From Colwellia sp. (GTDB lineage Bacteria > Pseudomonadota > Gammaproteobacteria > Enterobacterales > Alteromonadaceae): a DNA stretch of 64,000 bases. Shown here piece by piece: positions 1 through 8,560 of the stretch; within the stretch, counting starts at the first letter, position 1; each line of letters begins with the position of its first letter. Both the position numbers and the translations under genes were made by a program. The DNA is taken from contig NVWU01000019.1 of NCBI GenBank assembly GCA_002733765.1, forward strand, positions 515-64,514. Direction: 5' to 3'. The notes under the pieces are model-generated. The model had not been told where the DNA came from and ran no database searches. It worked only from the letters and a program-made list of their open reading frames with translations.

Positions 1-733
1 AGTTAACCACTGCATCGGTATGACCAATGGTGGGTTTGCTATAAACATTCCATTTCAACCGAGCCACTTCATTCAAAGCCTGTGTAATGATTTCTGGCGC
101 TAATCTATGTAGTTTATCTGCCTTAGCTTCTTGAGCTAAACCATTAAGCATTTTCCCTCTGAACTTCACCGATAACGCTCTAACAGGAAATAAATAGTGC
201 GCTTTACGACTGCCACACCATTGCTTGTCTTGGGTTAACACGCCACTTGGAATGAGGCAATGTAAATGAATGTGCCTACACAAGGTTTGACCCCAAGTGT
301 GTAATACCGCCAACATACCCAATTGACCCTCCATGTGATGTCGGGCAGTAGCGAATTCACTTAATGTTTGCCAGACAGCCTTGAAGAGAACTTTATAAAG
401 CACTTTAGGGTGTAATGTTGCCCAACCATTAAACTGATGCGGTAAAGTGAATACCACATGATGATAAGCGACAGGCAATACATCGGCTTGACGTTTGACT
501 AACCATTGTTCACGCGATTTACCTTGGCACACTGGACAATGTCGGTCACGACAAGAACAATACCATTGGGTATCTTGCTCACAGTGATTGCAGTACCATT
601 GATAACTTCCCATTACTTGAGTTCGACAATCCTGGAGGTGATGCAACACTTGCCATTGTCTTGGTGTGATGGTTTTCTTCTCAAGATATGGCAGCCCTTG
701 TGTGATAATTTGCTGAAGCAATGAGCCGTTCAT
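1..733 (-). CDS. IS91 family transposase, N-terminal 244 codons
   Basis: Rolling-circle (HUH, Y2) transposase of the IS91 type. The reading frame is open from the ATG at 733 to the window edge. The N-terminus carries a cysteine cluster typical of the zinc-binding transposase domain (C48, C51, C61, C66, C69), then a HUH metal-binding motif, RHIHLHCLIPSG, at about residues 153-164. The two catalytic tyrosines would lie beyond the window. The start overlaps the stop of the recombinase as ATGA, which suggests translational coupling within one mobile element. No frameshift is visible in the part shown, so the element may be functional, but that depends on sequence outside the window. Confidence 0.85.
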   Translation of the reverse strand, partial: MNGSLLQQIITQGLPYLEKKTITPRQWQVLHHLQDCRTQVMGSYQWYCNHCEQDTQWYCSCRDRHCPVCQGKSREQWLVKRQADVLPVAYHHVVFTLPHQFNGWATLHPKVLYKVLFKAVWQTLSEFATARHHMEGQLGMLAVLHTWGQTLCRHIHLHCLIPSGVLTQDKQWCGSRKAHYLFPVRALSVKFRGKMLNGLAQEAKADKLHRLAPEIITQALNEVARLKWNVYSKPTIGHTDAVVN

Positions 734-1581
734 GAGTGTTGCTCCAGTTGTTTGAGTAAATCAAACTGTGCTCCTTGCACAGCTTGGTAATGGGGTAGCC
801 AATGGGTATAGCGCACGGTGGTTCGAATATCTTTATGCCCTAGAATATGTTGCAATTCGGGTAGTGGCATACCAGCCATTAACTGGTGTGTGGCAAAGGC
901 ATGCCGTAAGGCATGTATACCTCCTTGTTTTAAAACGCCTGCATCAGCTTTAGCCTTGTAATACACTTTTTGAGGAGATGAGATGTTTAATGCTCTATCA
1001 TCGTAGTTTCGGCAGAATAAATAATTCATAGGACGAAATCTGTGCCAATAAACACGTAAAACGTGTAATAAGGTTTGTGATAACGGAATACGTCTATCTT
1101 TACCTCCTTTTGCTAAATGCACATGAATGACTTCTTGCTCACCATCGATATCATTTACCTTAAGGTTGGTGACCTCACTAATACGTAAGCCGCATCCATA
1201 ACACAAGGTAAGTAAAGTACGGTATTTAACATTGTTGCATACTGCTAAAATGTGCTTTACCTCTTGCGGACTAAGCAACTCAGGTATCTTCTGTTGTCGC
1301 TTCATTGGTGGTAACAACTGTACACTGAATGTTCGGCCAAGCACTTGACCATAAAAGAAATTCAGTGCATGGAAAGCCTGTGCACATGTGCTTGATGATA
1401 AATGACGCTCAAGGGTTAACGACCAAAGGTACTTTTTTAACTCACTGTCTTGTAATGTATCAGGGGAGCGGTGGGTATGTTTCGCTAAGTCGTAAACCCA
1501 ACGAACATAGGCTTGCTGTGTTTTAATTGAAAAGTGTCGTACTTGCATACAGTCAAGTAACTGTTGTCTGAGTGGTGTCAT
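730..1581 (-). CDS. tyrosine recombinase (IS91-associated integrase)
   Basis: Site-specific recombinase of the phage-integrase family, 283 aa. The N-terminal SAM-like core-binding domain covers about residues 1-85. The catalytic domain shows the full set of active-site residues: R133 in CGLRISE, K158 in LAKGGKD, H223 and R226 in HALRHAFATH, H249 in LGHKD and the nucleophile Y258 in VRYTHW. It lies directly upstream of the IS91 transposase with an ATGA overlap, so the pair is probably cotranscribed. Integrases of this kind accompany a subset of IS91 elements; their role in transposition is not settled. Length and motifs look intact. Confidence 0.88.
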   Translation of the reverse strand: MTPLRQQLLDCMQVRHFSIKTQQAYVRWVYDLAKHTHRSPDTLQDSELKKYLWSLTLERHLSSSTCAQAFHALNFFYGQVLGRTFSVQLLPPMKRQQKIPELLSPQEVKHILAVCNNVKYRTLLTLCYGCGLRISEVTNLKVNDIDGEQEVIHVHLAKGGKDRRIPLSQTLLHVLRVYWHRFRPMNYLFCRNYDDRALNISSPQKVYYKAKADAGVLKQGGIHALRHAFATHQLMAGMPLPELQHILGHKDIRTTVRYTHWLPHYQAVQGAQFDLLKQLEQHS

Positions 1582-1690
1582 AACTTGCCTCCAAAAAAAT
1601 GGTGATGTAGCAAGTTAAGTGTGGTTGGAATGCAAAGAAATGTCAGGGAGCGGGCACTCCCCGCGAAGCGGTTTAGTTCAACAGTTTATT

Positions 1691-1981
1691 AGAGGGGTGT
1701 AACCAATGTTTAAACACGGGTAAATCCCTTCTTTCATTTTTTGTATAAAATCACAATACCCTATAAAAAACGTTTAATCAAAAAGTTACAAAAAATAACT
1801 AAACTGGTTGATGTGTGAAAGAAGGGTATTTGCGCGCTTTCGTGTAAAAAGAAATAATTAGGTGGAAGGCTGTACAAATAGACAGCTATATAAAAATAAA
1901 GGTTAAGACTATTTTAATATTGAAATAACCCTTTTTAATAACGAATTAAACTAAGTGAAATATAGGGCTGGGCCACTTTAT
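1691..1981. other. intergenic, no gene seen
   Basis: AT-rich stretch between the IS91 end and the peptidase gene. I see no conserved ORF, RNA gene or clear terminator. It holds short A/T runs and could contain the promoter of lost genes. Confidence 0.5.
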
Positions 1982-2995
1982 CTAACATGATATAGCAAAC
2001 TCATTCGTTGCCTTGACTAAAGCATCAATTATTTTTGGTTCATTTGCCACATGTCCCGCCATTTCAATGATGGATAATTCAGCCTCCGGCCAGTGCTTTT
2101 TTAATTGCCATGCTTGTTCAACAGGGCACACCATATCATGGCGACCATGGATGATTTTTGTCGGTATATGTCGAATATTATCTATCTGTTCAAGTAGTGG
2201 CTCTTGGGCAATAAAGCACTGGCTCAATGAATAATACAGTTGAATAACCGCCGCAGCTTTATCTTCTTTTTTTATTGGGTTACCTGTTAAGTTACCTTTT
2301 GAGTTTTCATTAAAGCGTAAAGACTTTTGCCAATAAATAAGGCTTTCTTCCCAATGTTGTATTTTATTAAAAATAGCATTTGATACTGCTAGATTTTCAT
2401 CAGTGAGTTGTTGATATATGGTAGAAAGCGGTTGGGCTTGTTGTGAAAGCGGTAAATTTTCAACTAGGTTATTCCACGCATCAGGATAAATTTTAGCTGC
2501 GCCATTTTTGCTATAAACCCAATCAATGTCTTGTTGTCGTGCTAAAAACACTCCGCGTAATATTAAGCCAGATACTTGTTCAGAAAAATGGTGTGCGTAA
2601 TATAACGCTAATGTAGTCCCCCAAGAACCACCAAAAACCAACCATTTTTTAATACCAATATGTTGCCTTATTATCTCCATATCTTGAATAATATTTGCTG
2701 TTGTATTTTGTTGCAAAGCGCCAAGGGGGCGAGACCGGCCACAGCCACGTTGATCAAATAAAATTATATGATACAGCTTAGGGTTAAAAAAACATCGGTG
2801 AGATGGCCTACAGCCCGATCCCGGGCCACCATGTAAGAACACCACAGGAATACCTAAAGGGTTACCACATTGCTCAATATAAAGTTGATGTTCTACCGTT
2901 GAACTTTCACCTGTTTGTGTATCAGTTAATACGCCACTAGTCATGGGTAAGTGATAGTGACTAAAAGGCTCAATGGCAGGGTAGAGTGATAACAT
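1982..2995 (-). CDS. pip: prolyl aminopeptidase (proline iminopeptidase)
   Basis: Alpha/beta-hydrolase of peptidase family S33 that releases N-terminal proline from peptides; expected in the cytoplasm. The 337-aa protein has the HGGPGSG oxyanion-region motif at residues 55-61, the DQRGCGRS strand-loop typical of Pip at 81-88, the nucleophile S124 in GGSWGTT, the acid D287 in HGRHDMVCP and the base H315 in MAGHVANEP. Length fits the family. It stands 15 bases downstream of the ABC permease gene on the same strand and may be read through from that operon, although the function is unrelated. A helical lid insert lies at about residues 150-260. Confidence 0.93.
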   Translation of the reverse strand: MLSLYPAIEPFSHYHLPMTSGVLTDTQTGESSTVEHQLYIEQCGNPLGIPVVFLHGGPGSGCRPSHRCFFNPKLYHIILFDQRGCGRSRPLGALQQNTTANIIQDMEIIRQHIGIKKWLVFGGSWGTTLALYYAHHFSEQVSGLILRGVFLARQQDIDWVYSKNGAAKIYPDAWNNLVENLPLSQQAQPLSTIYQQLTDENLAVSNAIFNKIQHWEESLIYWQKSLRFNENSKGNLTGNPIKKEDKAAAVIQLYYSLSQCFIAQEPLLEQIDNIRHIPTKIIHGRHDMVCPVEQAWQLKKHWPEAELSIIEMAGHVANEPKIIDALVKATNEFAISC

Positions 2996-3010
2996 ATAAT
3001 TTATACCTAC

Positions 3011-3799
3011 TTATCTTTGTTGGCTAAATTTAGGACTAAAACTAATCAGTGCCAACACGGCTGTTATTACTGTGGCGCTCAATATTACGCTAAAAGCGCT
3101 TAAGTTGAGTTGGCCAAAAAGTGCAAATCGTAATAGCTCAACACAATAAGTAAAGGGGTTGTACTGGCAAAGCCAATAGATCCAAATACTGGCTTCTTGC
3201 ATTTTCCACAATGGATATAAAGCACTTGAAAGAAAGAACATGGGAAAAATAACAAAGTTCATTACTCCAGCAAAATTTTCTAATTGTTTAATTAAGCTTG
3301 ATAACAGTAAACCTAAAGCGCCTAAGAAAAAAGCAATCAGAAAAACCGCGGGTGCTGCGGTTAAATAACCTAACAGTGATATATCAACATCAACCAATTG
3401 CGCACAAAGTAAAAAAACATACACTTGCATTAACGATAAAAAAGCAATAGCAATCAGTTTACAGAATAATAAAAAGGGCAGGGGTAATGGGCTCATTAAT
3501 AGCACTTTCATGCTACCCATTTCTCTATCATAAACCATGGAAAGCGAGCTTTGCATGCCATTAAATAATACTATCATGCAGCATAAACCGGGAATGATAT
3601 ATTCTTGATAGGTGATATAGGTGCCATAAGGCTCCATAATAGAAACCCCTAATGCCGCCCTAAAACCTGCGGCAAAAACAATTAGCCATAACAGTGGCCT
3701 AACTAAGGCGCTAAATAAACGTGAACGTTGTTGAAAAAAACGAAAAACTTCACGTTTCACAATACCTAAGCAGCAATACAAATATTGGTTTAAGGTCAT
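3011..3799 (-). CDS. ABC-2 type permease of a quinoprotein-associated exporter
   Basis: Integral membrane subunit of an ABC transporter, 262 aa with about six hydrophobic segments and an ABC-2 membrane domain. It overlaps the ATPase gene by 4 bases (ATGA) and belongs to the set that accompanies PQQ-dependent alcohol dehydrogenases (Ped-type clusters). The N-terminal stretch REVFRFFQQRSRLFSALVRP is a typical ABC-2 amphipathic start. The substrate is not known; in alcohol-oxidising bacteria the system has been proposed to move alcohols, their products or a cofactor. The family assignment rests on the paired ATPase and neighbours more than on this sequence alone. Confidence 0.85.
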   Translation of the reverse strand: MTLNQYLYCCLGIVKREVFRFFQQRSRLFSALVRPLLWLIVFAAGFRAALGVSIMEPYGTYITYQEYIIPGLCCMIVLFNGMQSSLSMVYDREMGSMKVLLMSPLPLPFLLFCKLIAIAFLSLMQVYVFLLCAQLVDVDISLLGYLTAAPAVFLIAFFLGALGLLLSSLIKQLENFAGVMNFVIFPMFFLSSALYPLWKMQEASIWIYWLCQYNPFTYCVELLRFALFGQLNLSAFSVILSATVITAVLALISFSPKFSQQR

Positions 3800-4524
3800 A
3801 CTGCCTCCGTGTTTTGGGTTAAAGCAAAGTACAGTTGGTAAACATCAGTTACTTGGTATTGCTCACACAATTTACTGCTTTGGTCTTGTGCTTGAATTTC
3901 ACCTTTGTTGATAATAATAAGTTGATCAGTCGATTCTACTTCGTCCATTAAATGGGTTGTCCACAATACACAAATATCACGTTGGGTGCATAAATTACGT
4001 ACATAAGAAATAATGAGTAAGCGGCTTTCTACATCTAGGCCAACGGTGGCTTCATCAAGTAATAATACTTTAGGTTGATGAATAAGTGCGCGTGCAATTT
4101 CTACCCGTCGCCTATGGCCACCATTTAAGGTTCTTACTTTATCGTGTAAACGCTCAGTTAAACTTAATTGCGCTAAAATGATGTCTATATTTACCAGTGC
4201 TTTTTTTGGCGCGATACCATGTAAGGCAGCATAATAGAGCAGGTTTTGTTTTACTGATAAATCTAAATCTAAGGTACTTTGTTGAAAAACAACGCCCATT
4301 TGAGACATTATTTTTGATTTATTATCACTTAACTTATCTCCATTAATTTCAATAGTGCCATTAACAGTTTGCGTAAGCCCCGTTAATAAGGAAAATAAGG
4401 TACTTTTGCCTGCGCCATTTGGGCCTAATAAGATGTTAAAGCCATTGGCTAAGCTTAGGTTAATATTGTTAAGTGCTTTTTTTTTGCCGTAAGCGAAAGA
4501 TAGATTGTTGGTCACTATGCCCAT
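3796..4524 (-). CDS. ABC transporter ATPase, PQQ-dependent alcohol dehydrogenase system
   Basis: ATP-binding subunit, 242 aa. Walker A is GPNGAGKST at residues 34-42, Walker B LLLDEA at 154-159, and the H-loop lies in TTHLMDE near residue 194. The signature motif is LNGGH (133-137) rather than LSGGQ, followed by RRRVEIARAL; I recall this variant as a hallmark of the ATPase family linked to PQQ alcohol dehydrogenases. It pairs with the overlapping ABC-2 permease downstream and with the beta-propeller and binding-protein genes upstream on the same strand. Start chosen at the first ATG, just after an AGGAG-like site. Confidence 0.9.
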   Translation of the reverse strand: MGIVTNNLSFAYGKKKALNNINLSLANGFNILLGPNGAGKSTLFSLLTGLTQTVNGTIEINGDKLSDNKSKIMSQMGVVFQQSTLDLDLSVKQNLLYYAALHGIAPKKALVNIDIILAQLSLTERLHDKVRTLNGGHRRRVEIARALIHQPKVLLLDEATVGLDVESRLLIISYVRNLCTQRDICVLWTTHLMDEVESTDQLIIINKGEIQAQDQSSKLCEQYQVTDVYQLYFALTQNTEAV

Positions 4525-4540
4525 AATATTACTCCTTCAC

Positions 4541-5515
4541 TCACTTTATACTGTGCTTGATAGCCACACCCCAAGGGTAACGACCTACTTTAATTGATTT
4601 TGTCACTTTCATTTTATTGACATCAATAATAGATACATCACCACTAATACCATTGGTAGTAAGCAGTTGGCTTTGATCTTGATTTAGCGCTAATTGCCAA
4701 ACGCGGCGTCCCACTAATAAATATTTTTCAATCTCCATGGTTTTTCTATTAATTACGGCAACATGGTTAGCTGGCCCTAAGGCAACAAAAGCATAATGAC
4801 CATCAAGGCTTAATTCTATGCCTACCGGCTGAACTCTGTCTTTATGTATACCGCGAATTTTAAAGGTAAACTCCTTGGTGATTTCTTTGCTGGCAACGTC
4901 AATAACAACAACAGCGCCACCAATTTCAGAGCTTACCCATAACAGTTTGTTATCTTGAGTAAACTGTGCAGATCTAGGCCTAGCACCCACTAAGGTATTG
5001 GCAATGATTTTATTGGTTTTAGTGTCTATCCAATGCACCATATTGGTTGTTTCTGAGGTAACCACAACTAGGTTGCCATCAGGACTTACCGCAAGGCCTT
5101 CTGGTTCAACGCCAACATCAATTTGTGTCGTTACCATGCTAGTGGCAATATCTATTACCGTTAAAATAGCATCGTCTTCATTTGAGGTATAAATAATTTT
5201 ACCATTAGGGTGCAGGGCAATGGTTTCAGGATCTTCACCTGACGGTAGTTCACCCACAATTTCTTCGGTGGCTAAGTCGAGTATTTGAATGCGATCAGAG
5301 TCACTAGCGCATATGTAAGCAAGTGATTGGTCGTGATTAAAAATAATCCCCCTTGGCCTTTGACCGACAGCAATTTCTCTAATTACTTTTTGCTGTTCAA
5401 TATCTATCACCGAAATATTATCATCTTTTTCGTTGGTAACATAAGCAAGCTCACCCGCGCTCACTAATAAACTCTGGCTAAGTAAAAACAAGCTAAGTAA
5501 AAATTTAATTTTCAT
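4541..5515 (-). CDS. YVTN-type beta-propeller protein of the PQQ/ABC cluster
   Basis: Predicted periplasmic protein of 324 aa. A signal peptide (basic start, hydrophobic core, cleavage near SAGEL at residue 21) is followed by about seven repeats with the pattern YVTNxxDDxIxVID, for example at residues 25-38, then YICASDSDRIQILD, YTSNEDDAILTVID and later copies. That is the YVTN/NHL-like seven-bladed propeller family found beside PQQ alcohol dehydrogenases and their ABC exporter. It probably acts as a periplasmic accessory or binding protein. It lies 16 bases upstream of the ATPase gene in a four-gene minus-strand operon. Confidence 0.85.
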   Translation of the reverse strand: MKIKFLLSLFLLSQSLLVSAGELAYVTNEKDDNISVIDIEQQKVIREIAVGQRPRGIIFNHDQSLAYICASDSDRIQILDLATEEIVGELPSGEDPETIALHPNGKIIYTSNEDDAILTVIDIATSMVTTQIDVGVEPEGLAVSPDGNLVVVTSETTNMVHWIDTKTNKIIANTLVGARPRSAQFTQDNKLLWVSSEIGGAVVVIDVASKEITKEFTFKIRGIHKDRVQPVGIELSLDGHYAFVALGPANHVAVINRKTMEIEKYLLVGRRVWQLALNQDQSQLLTTNGISGDVSIIDVNKMKVTKSIKVGRYPWGVAIKHSIK

Positions 5516-5575
5516 AATGTACCTTTTAAAAGTAATGTTTTTAATATGAGTATTTGACTGTACGTATTTGAATCG

Positions 5576-6790
5576 TTAATTGGCATTGCACATTGACTCC
5601 TGTTGATCAAAACCTAACGTATCTAATTCAGTGATAGGATGCAAAATGCCCGCCTGAGGTGATTGAGACACTAAACCATGAGGTTGTATTAAGGCAATTG
5701 GCATTCTTAGTTGTCCGTTCCAAGGGCGAAAGCTCAGCTTGCGCCCTTTATACGCGGCCAACTTAAAGTCAGCTGATTTTATGTAAGCCGTTAATTCTTT
5801 CACTGCGGATGTATTTGTTTTATGAACCGCTTGGGCAATTGATCTAACGGCAAGGTAGCCAGTAAAATCAATCTCATTCATATAGCGAGAGGTTAATTTA
5901 GTAAAGCGTGTTTGTAGTTGTGCCGCTCCCCATTGCTCTATTACGTTGTGCCAAGATAATGCTTCAAGCCCAGCAGAGCCAACCACAGGTCTAGGGAGAT
6001 ACGTGTTAAAAGGAATGTACTCGGCAAAATCTTTAGTTTGGTCGGCCACATAAACCACATCATATTCTTTTGATGTTTGGGTAAAAAGTGGAATTTCTTG
6101 CTGGGCGCTTCGTCTGAGATCGGTATCAAAACTCCATGCTTTTTCAGAAATTATTTTAAGACCATAGCGTTTAGCTGAGCGTTTAAATGATGTAGCTAAG
6201 GCAATATCAGCGGGCTTCTCGCCACGAATTAACAACACTTTTGTTAAACGTCGATAAAGTAGCCATTGGGCCAATGCATCTGACTTCATCGCATTACTTG
6301 GCGCGGTATGTAGAATAGTATTTAAACATTGGCTATGACGTAAATCGTTTGAGAACTCACTAATATTGAACAATAAAATGTCTTTGTTTTGTGCCCACAA
6401 ATTGATTTTAGTTAATACAGGTAATGGCGCATCAAGGATAAAAAGTGCTTTCCCGTTCTTGAATTCTTCTTTTAAATGAGTAAATAAGTTTTGCTGTTTT
6501 TTAAACTCAAAGGATGTCAGGGAAAAGTGTTGCTGTAAAAATTTCCCGGTGGTATTTGAATCATTTATTGCTAACCTAGCTCCTTGATAACCACTGTCAC
6601 TGGCCATTTTTATAATATTTGATAATGCTGGCGCGTGCTGTTTTTGTAGCTTTATATAGGTGATATCAATAGATAAAGGCATTGAAAAAGCACTAATACT
6701 CGTTATAAGGCTCGTTAAAAGCATAAAAATGATTAAGGGTCGTTGTGTTAATTTTTGACGAAAATTTCGTTTTAGTACAGGTTTTTTCAT
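5576..6790 (-). CDS. periplasmic substrate-binding-like protein of the PQQ/ABC cluster
   Basis: A 404-aa protein with a signal-anchor or signal peptide at about residues 18-38 and a type I periplasmic binding fold resembling the branched-chain amino acid (LivK-like) receptors. Phrases such as SDALAQWLLYRRLTKVLLI and YDVVYVADQ fit the two-lobe fold. A divergent LivK-like family is a regular member of PQQ-dependent alcohol dehydrogenase clusters together with an ABC-2 exporter, and that context is present here. It is the first gene of the minus-strand operon and is transcribed divergently from the cytochrome gene. The ligand is unknown. Confidence 0.75.
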   Translation of the reverse strand: MKKPVLKRNFRQKLTQRPLIIFMLLTSLITSISAFSMPLSIDITYIKLQKQHAPALSNIIKMASDSGYQGARLAINDSNTTGKFLQQHFSLTSFEFKKQQNLFTHLKEEFKNGKALFILDAPLPVLTKINLWAQNKDILLFNISEFSNDLRHSQCLNTILHTAPSNAMKSDALAQWLLYRRLTKVLLIRGEKPADIALATSFKRSAKRYGLKIISEKAWSFDTDLRRSAQQEIPLFTQTSKEYDVVYVADQTKDFAEYIPFNTYLPRPVVGSAGLEALSWHNVIEQWGAAQLQTRFTKLTSRYMNEIDFTGYLAVRSIAQAVHKTNTSAVKELTAYIKSADFKLAAYKGRKLSFRPWNGQLRMPIALIQPHGLVSQSPQAGILHPITELDTLGFDQQESMCNAN

Positions 6791-7059
6791 GGGTTTTCAA
6801 TCTCAGTTAGAGAAGTTATAACGTTTTATTATTTATCATCATATAGTAGAAATGGACTGAATTATAGGTTGAATATTTGTAGTGTAACTTATGTTAACCG
6901 ACTGTTTTTTAATTATTTATCTTTATTTATTATGGTTGGCGTTAATAAAAACCATACTAAAGGATGAGGTGAACGTATCTAAAGTACAATTCGGAAATAA
7001 CAAACTATTCGCTAGACTAGCTTTATACAATTTAAAAGTAGATCCAAGAGGTTTTAAAA

Positions 7060-7503
7060 ATGACTAAGTTAACTTTGAAGCATAAATGCTTGATTGCCTG
7101 TATATCTTTGTTTTCGTATGGTGTATCGGGTCATGGATCGGTAACGCCACAATCAATAGACACAGCTGAATTACCTCAATTAGGGGAAGAATGGCTAGAA
7201 AGAAACCCTTATCGCGAACTAACGGGTGATGTGCGTAAAGCAGTACTTGATATTGGTGCGTCAGCATACAATCAAAATTGTGCTCGTTGTCATGGTTTAG
7301 GCGGTGTTTCTGGTGGTATAGCCCCTGATTTACGTATGCTAGCAACGGATTATGATGGCGACGAATGGTATGGTTATCGCGTACAAAACGGTGCGGTGCG
7401 TAACGGGGCTGTTTATATGCCAAAAATGACTGAACATTTATCTCAAGAAGCGCTTTGGTCTGTTAGAACTTGGTTAGAATCTGTTAGTAATGAAGAAGAG
7501 TAG
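7060..7503 (+). CDS. pedF: cytochrome c550, PedF-type
   Basis: Small periplasmic c-type cytochrome of 147 aa. A signal peptide covers about residues 1-24. The haem-binding motif CARCH is at residues 74-78 and the likely axial methionine is M120 or M123 in YMPKM. Length and layout match the c550 electron acceptors of PQQ-dependent alcohol dehydrogenases such as PedF/ExaB. It would carry electrons from the quinoprotein at 8561-10324 to the terminal oxidase. An AGAGG site lies about 10 bases before the ATG. Its last codons overlap the next gene by 14 bases, which suggests coupling. Confidence 0.88.
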   Translation: MTKLTLKHKCLIACISLFSYGVSGHGSVTPQSIDTAELPQLGEEWLERNPYRELTGDVRKAVLDIGASAYNQNCARCHGLGGVSGGIAPDLRMLATDYDGDEWYGYRVQNGAVRNGAVYMPKMTEHLSQEALWSVRTWLESVSNEEE

Positions 7504-8380
7504 TTCTCATTTACTTTTGTTTGCCTTTAGCTGTTGCTGGCTTTTTTGTGCAACAGTTTTTTCTCGATCTTATGATGACATTATAGAAAGTAATGAAATT
7601 GTTATTGCGGTCTATAGTGACTTTCAGCCTTTTTCTTATGTAGATAATGGCGAAGAAAAGGGCATAGATGTCGATTTAGCATACGTTATCGCAAAAAAAC
7701 TCGGTGTTAAACTTCGTCTACGTTGGATGACAGCCGATGAAACTGTTGATGATGACTTACGTAATAACCTTTGGAAAGGACACTTCCTTAACCGAACCGT
7801 CGCTGACTTGATGTTAAGAGTGCCATACGATAGAGACTATTCTTTATTACGTGATGATATTGGCGAGTTAGTGCATCAGCATGTTCATATGTTTGCGCCT
7901 TTTCATACTGAATCTTGGCAGGTTATTTTTAATAGTAAAAAAATTGACTCAGTAGAAACGATTGCCGTTTTTCAATATCATGATATTGGTGTTGAAGTAG
8001 ATTCTATTCCTCAATTTTACCTCACGTCTGCCTTTCAAGGTCGCATGAGAGATCGCGCTAAACAATACCCGTCAATTAGTGAAGCCATTAGTGCCATGAC
8101 CGAAAGTAAGGTTGACGCAGTAATGGGACTTACCAGCCAAATTAGTCACTATCAAGGTGAACTTTCTAAAGTCAACTATCCTCTGGCTAAAAATGCATTT
8201 CCTATGATTGGACGACAACAATGGGATATCGGTATGGCCGTTAAAGCCGACTATCGACAATTAGGTTATGCGGTAGCTGATATCGTTGAAAACATAGTAA
8301 ACACAGGTGAAATGCAGACTATTTTCGCTAAATTTAATGTTATCTATAAAATACCTAATCTCTATAAAACCGCTGAATAA
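7490..8380 (+). CDS. quinoprotein dehydrogenase-associated binding protein
   Basis: Periplasmic solute-binding protein of the type II fold, 296 aa, with a signal peptide ending near residue 25. The early motif IVIAVYSDFQPFSYVDNGEE followed by KGIDVDLAYVIAKKLGVK is that of amino-acid-type ABC receptors. A branch of these receptors is regularly encoded next to PQQ alcohol dehydrogenases and a c550 gene, as here (MoxJ/XoxJ/PedG-like role). In methylotroph systems the XoxJ relative is thought to help enzyme maturation; whether that applies here is inference. The ATG lies inside the end of the cytochrome gene, so translation is probably coupled. Confidence 0.82.
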   Translation: MKKSSSHLLLFAFSCCWLFCATVFSRSYDDIIESNEIVIAVYSDFQPFSYVDNGEEKGIDVDLAYVIAKKLGVKLRLRWMTADETVDDDLRNNLWKGHFLNRTVADLMLRVPYDRDYSLLRDDIGELVHQHVHMFAPFHTESWQVIFNSKKIDSVETIAVFQYHDIGVEVDSIPQFYLTSAFQGRMRDRAKQYPSISEAISAMTESKVDAVMGLTSQISHYQGELSKVNYPLAKNAFPMIGRQQWDIGMAVKADYRQLGYAVADIVENIVNTGEMQTIFAKFNVIYKIPNLYKTAE

Positions 8381-8560
8381 GTAGTCATCCTAAATGATGA
8401 GGCAAATTCATACTGCTGTGCAGTAGTTAACATAAGAACAACATTTTATGATTAATAGAACCTGCATAATTCAACTAAATTTAGCAAGTTACATCAATGT
8501 ATAAATAGCAACAATAGCAACAAAAGCAAATTATAGATTCAATTCCATGAGGGAAAAACA

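Larger units (their letters stand above)
1..1690 (-). mobile_element. IS91-like element with accessory integrase, left part outside window
   Basis: The element carries a Y2/HUH transposase preceded by a tyrosine recombinase gene, the two-gene layout known in an IS91 subgroup. The end upstream of the recombinase holds a short hairpin, GGGAG-CGGGCA-CTCCC at 1646-1661, followed by a GC-rich CGCGAAGCGG stretch and GTTC at 1675-1678. Subterminal hairpins and a GTTC-like end are known IS91-family features, so I place the end near 1690. The exact boundary and the other end cannot be seen. Confidence 0.6.
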
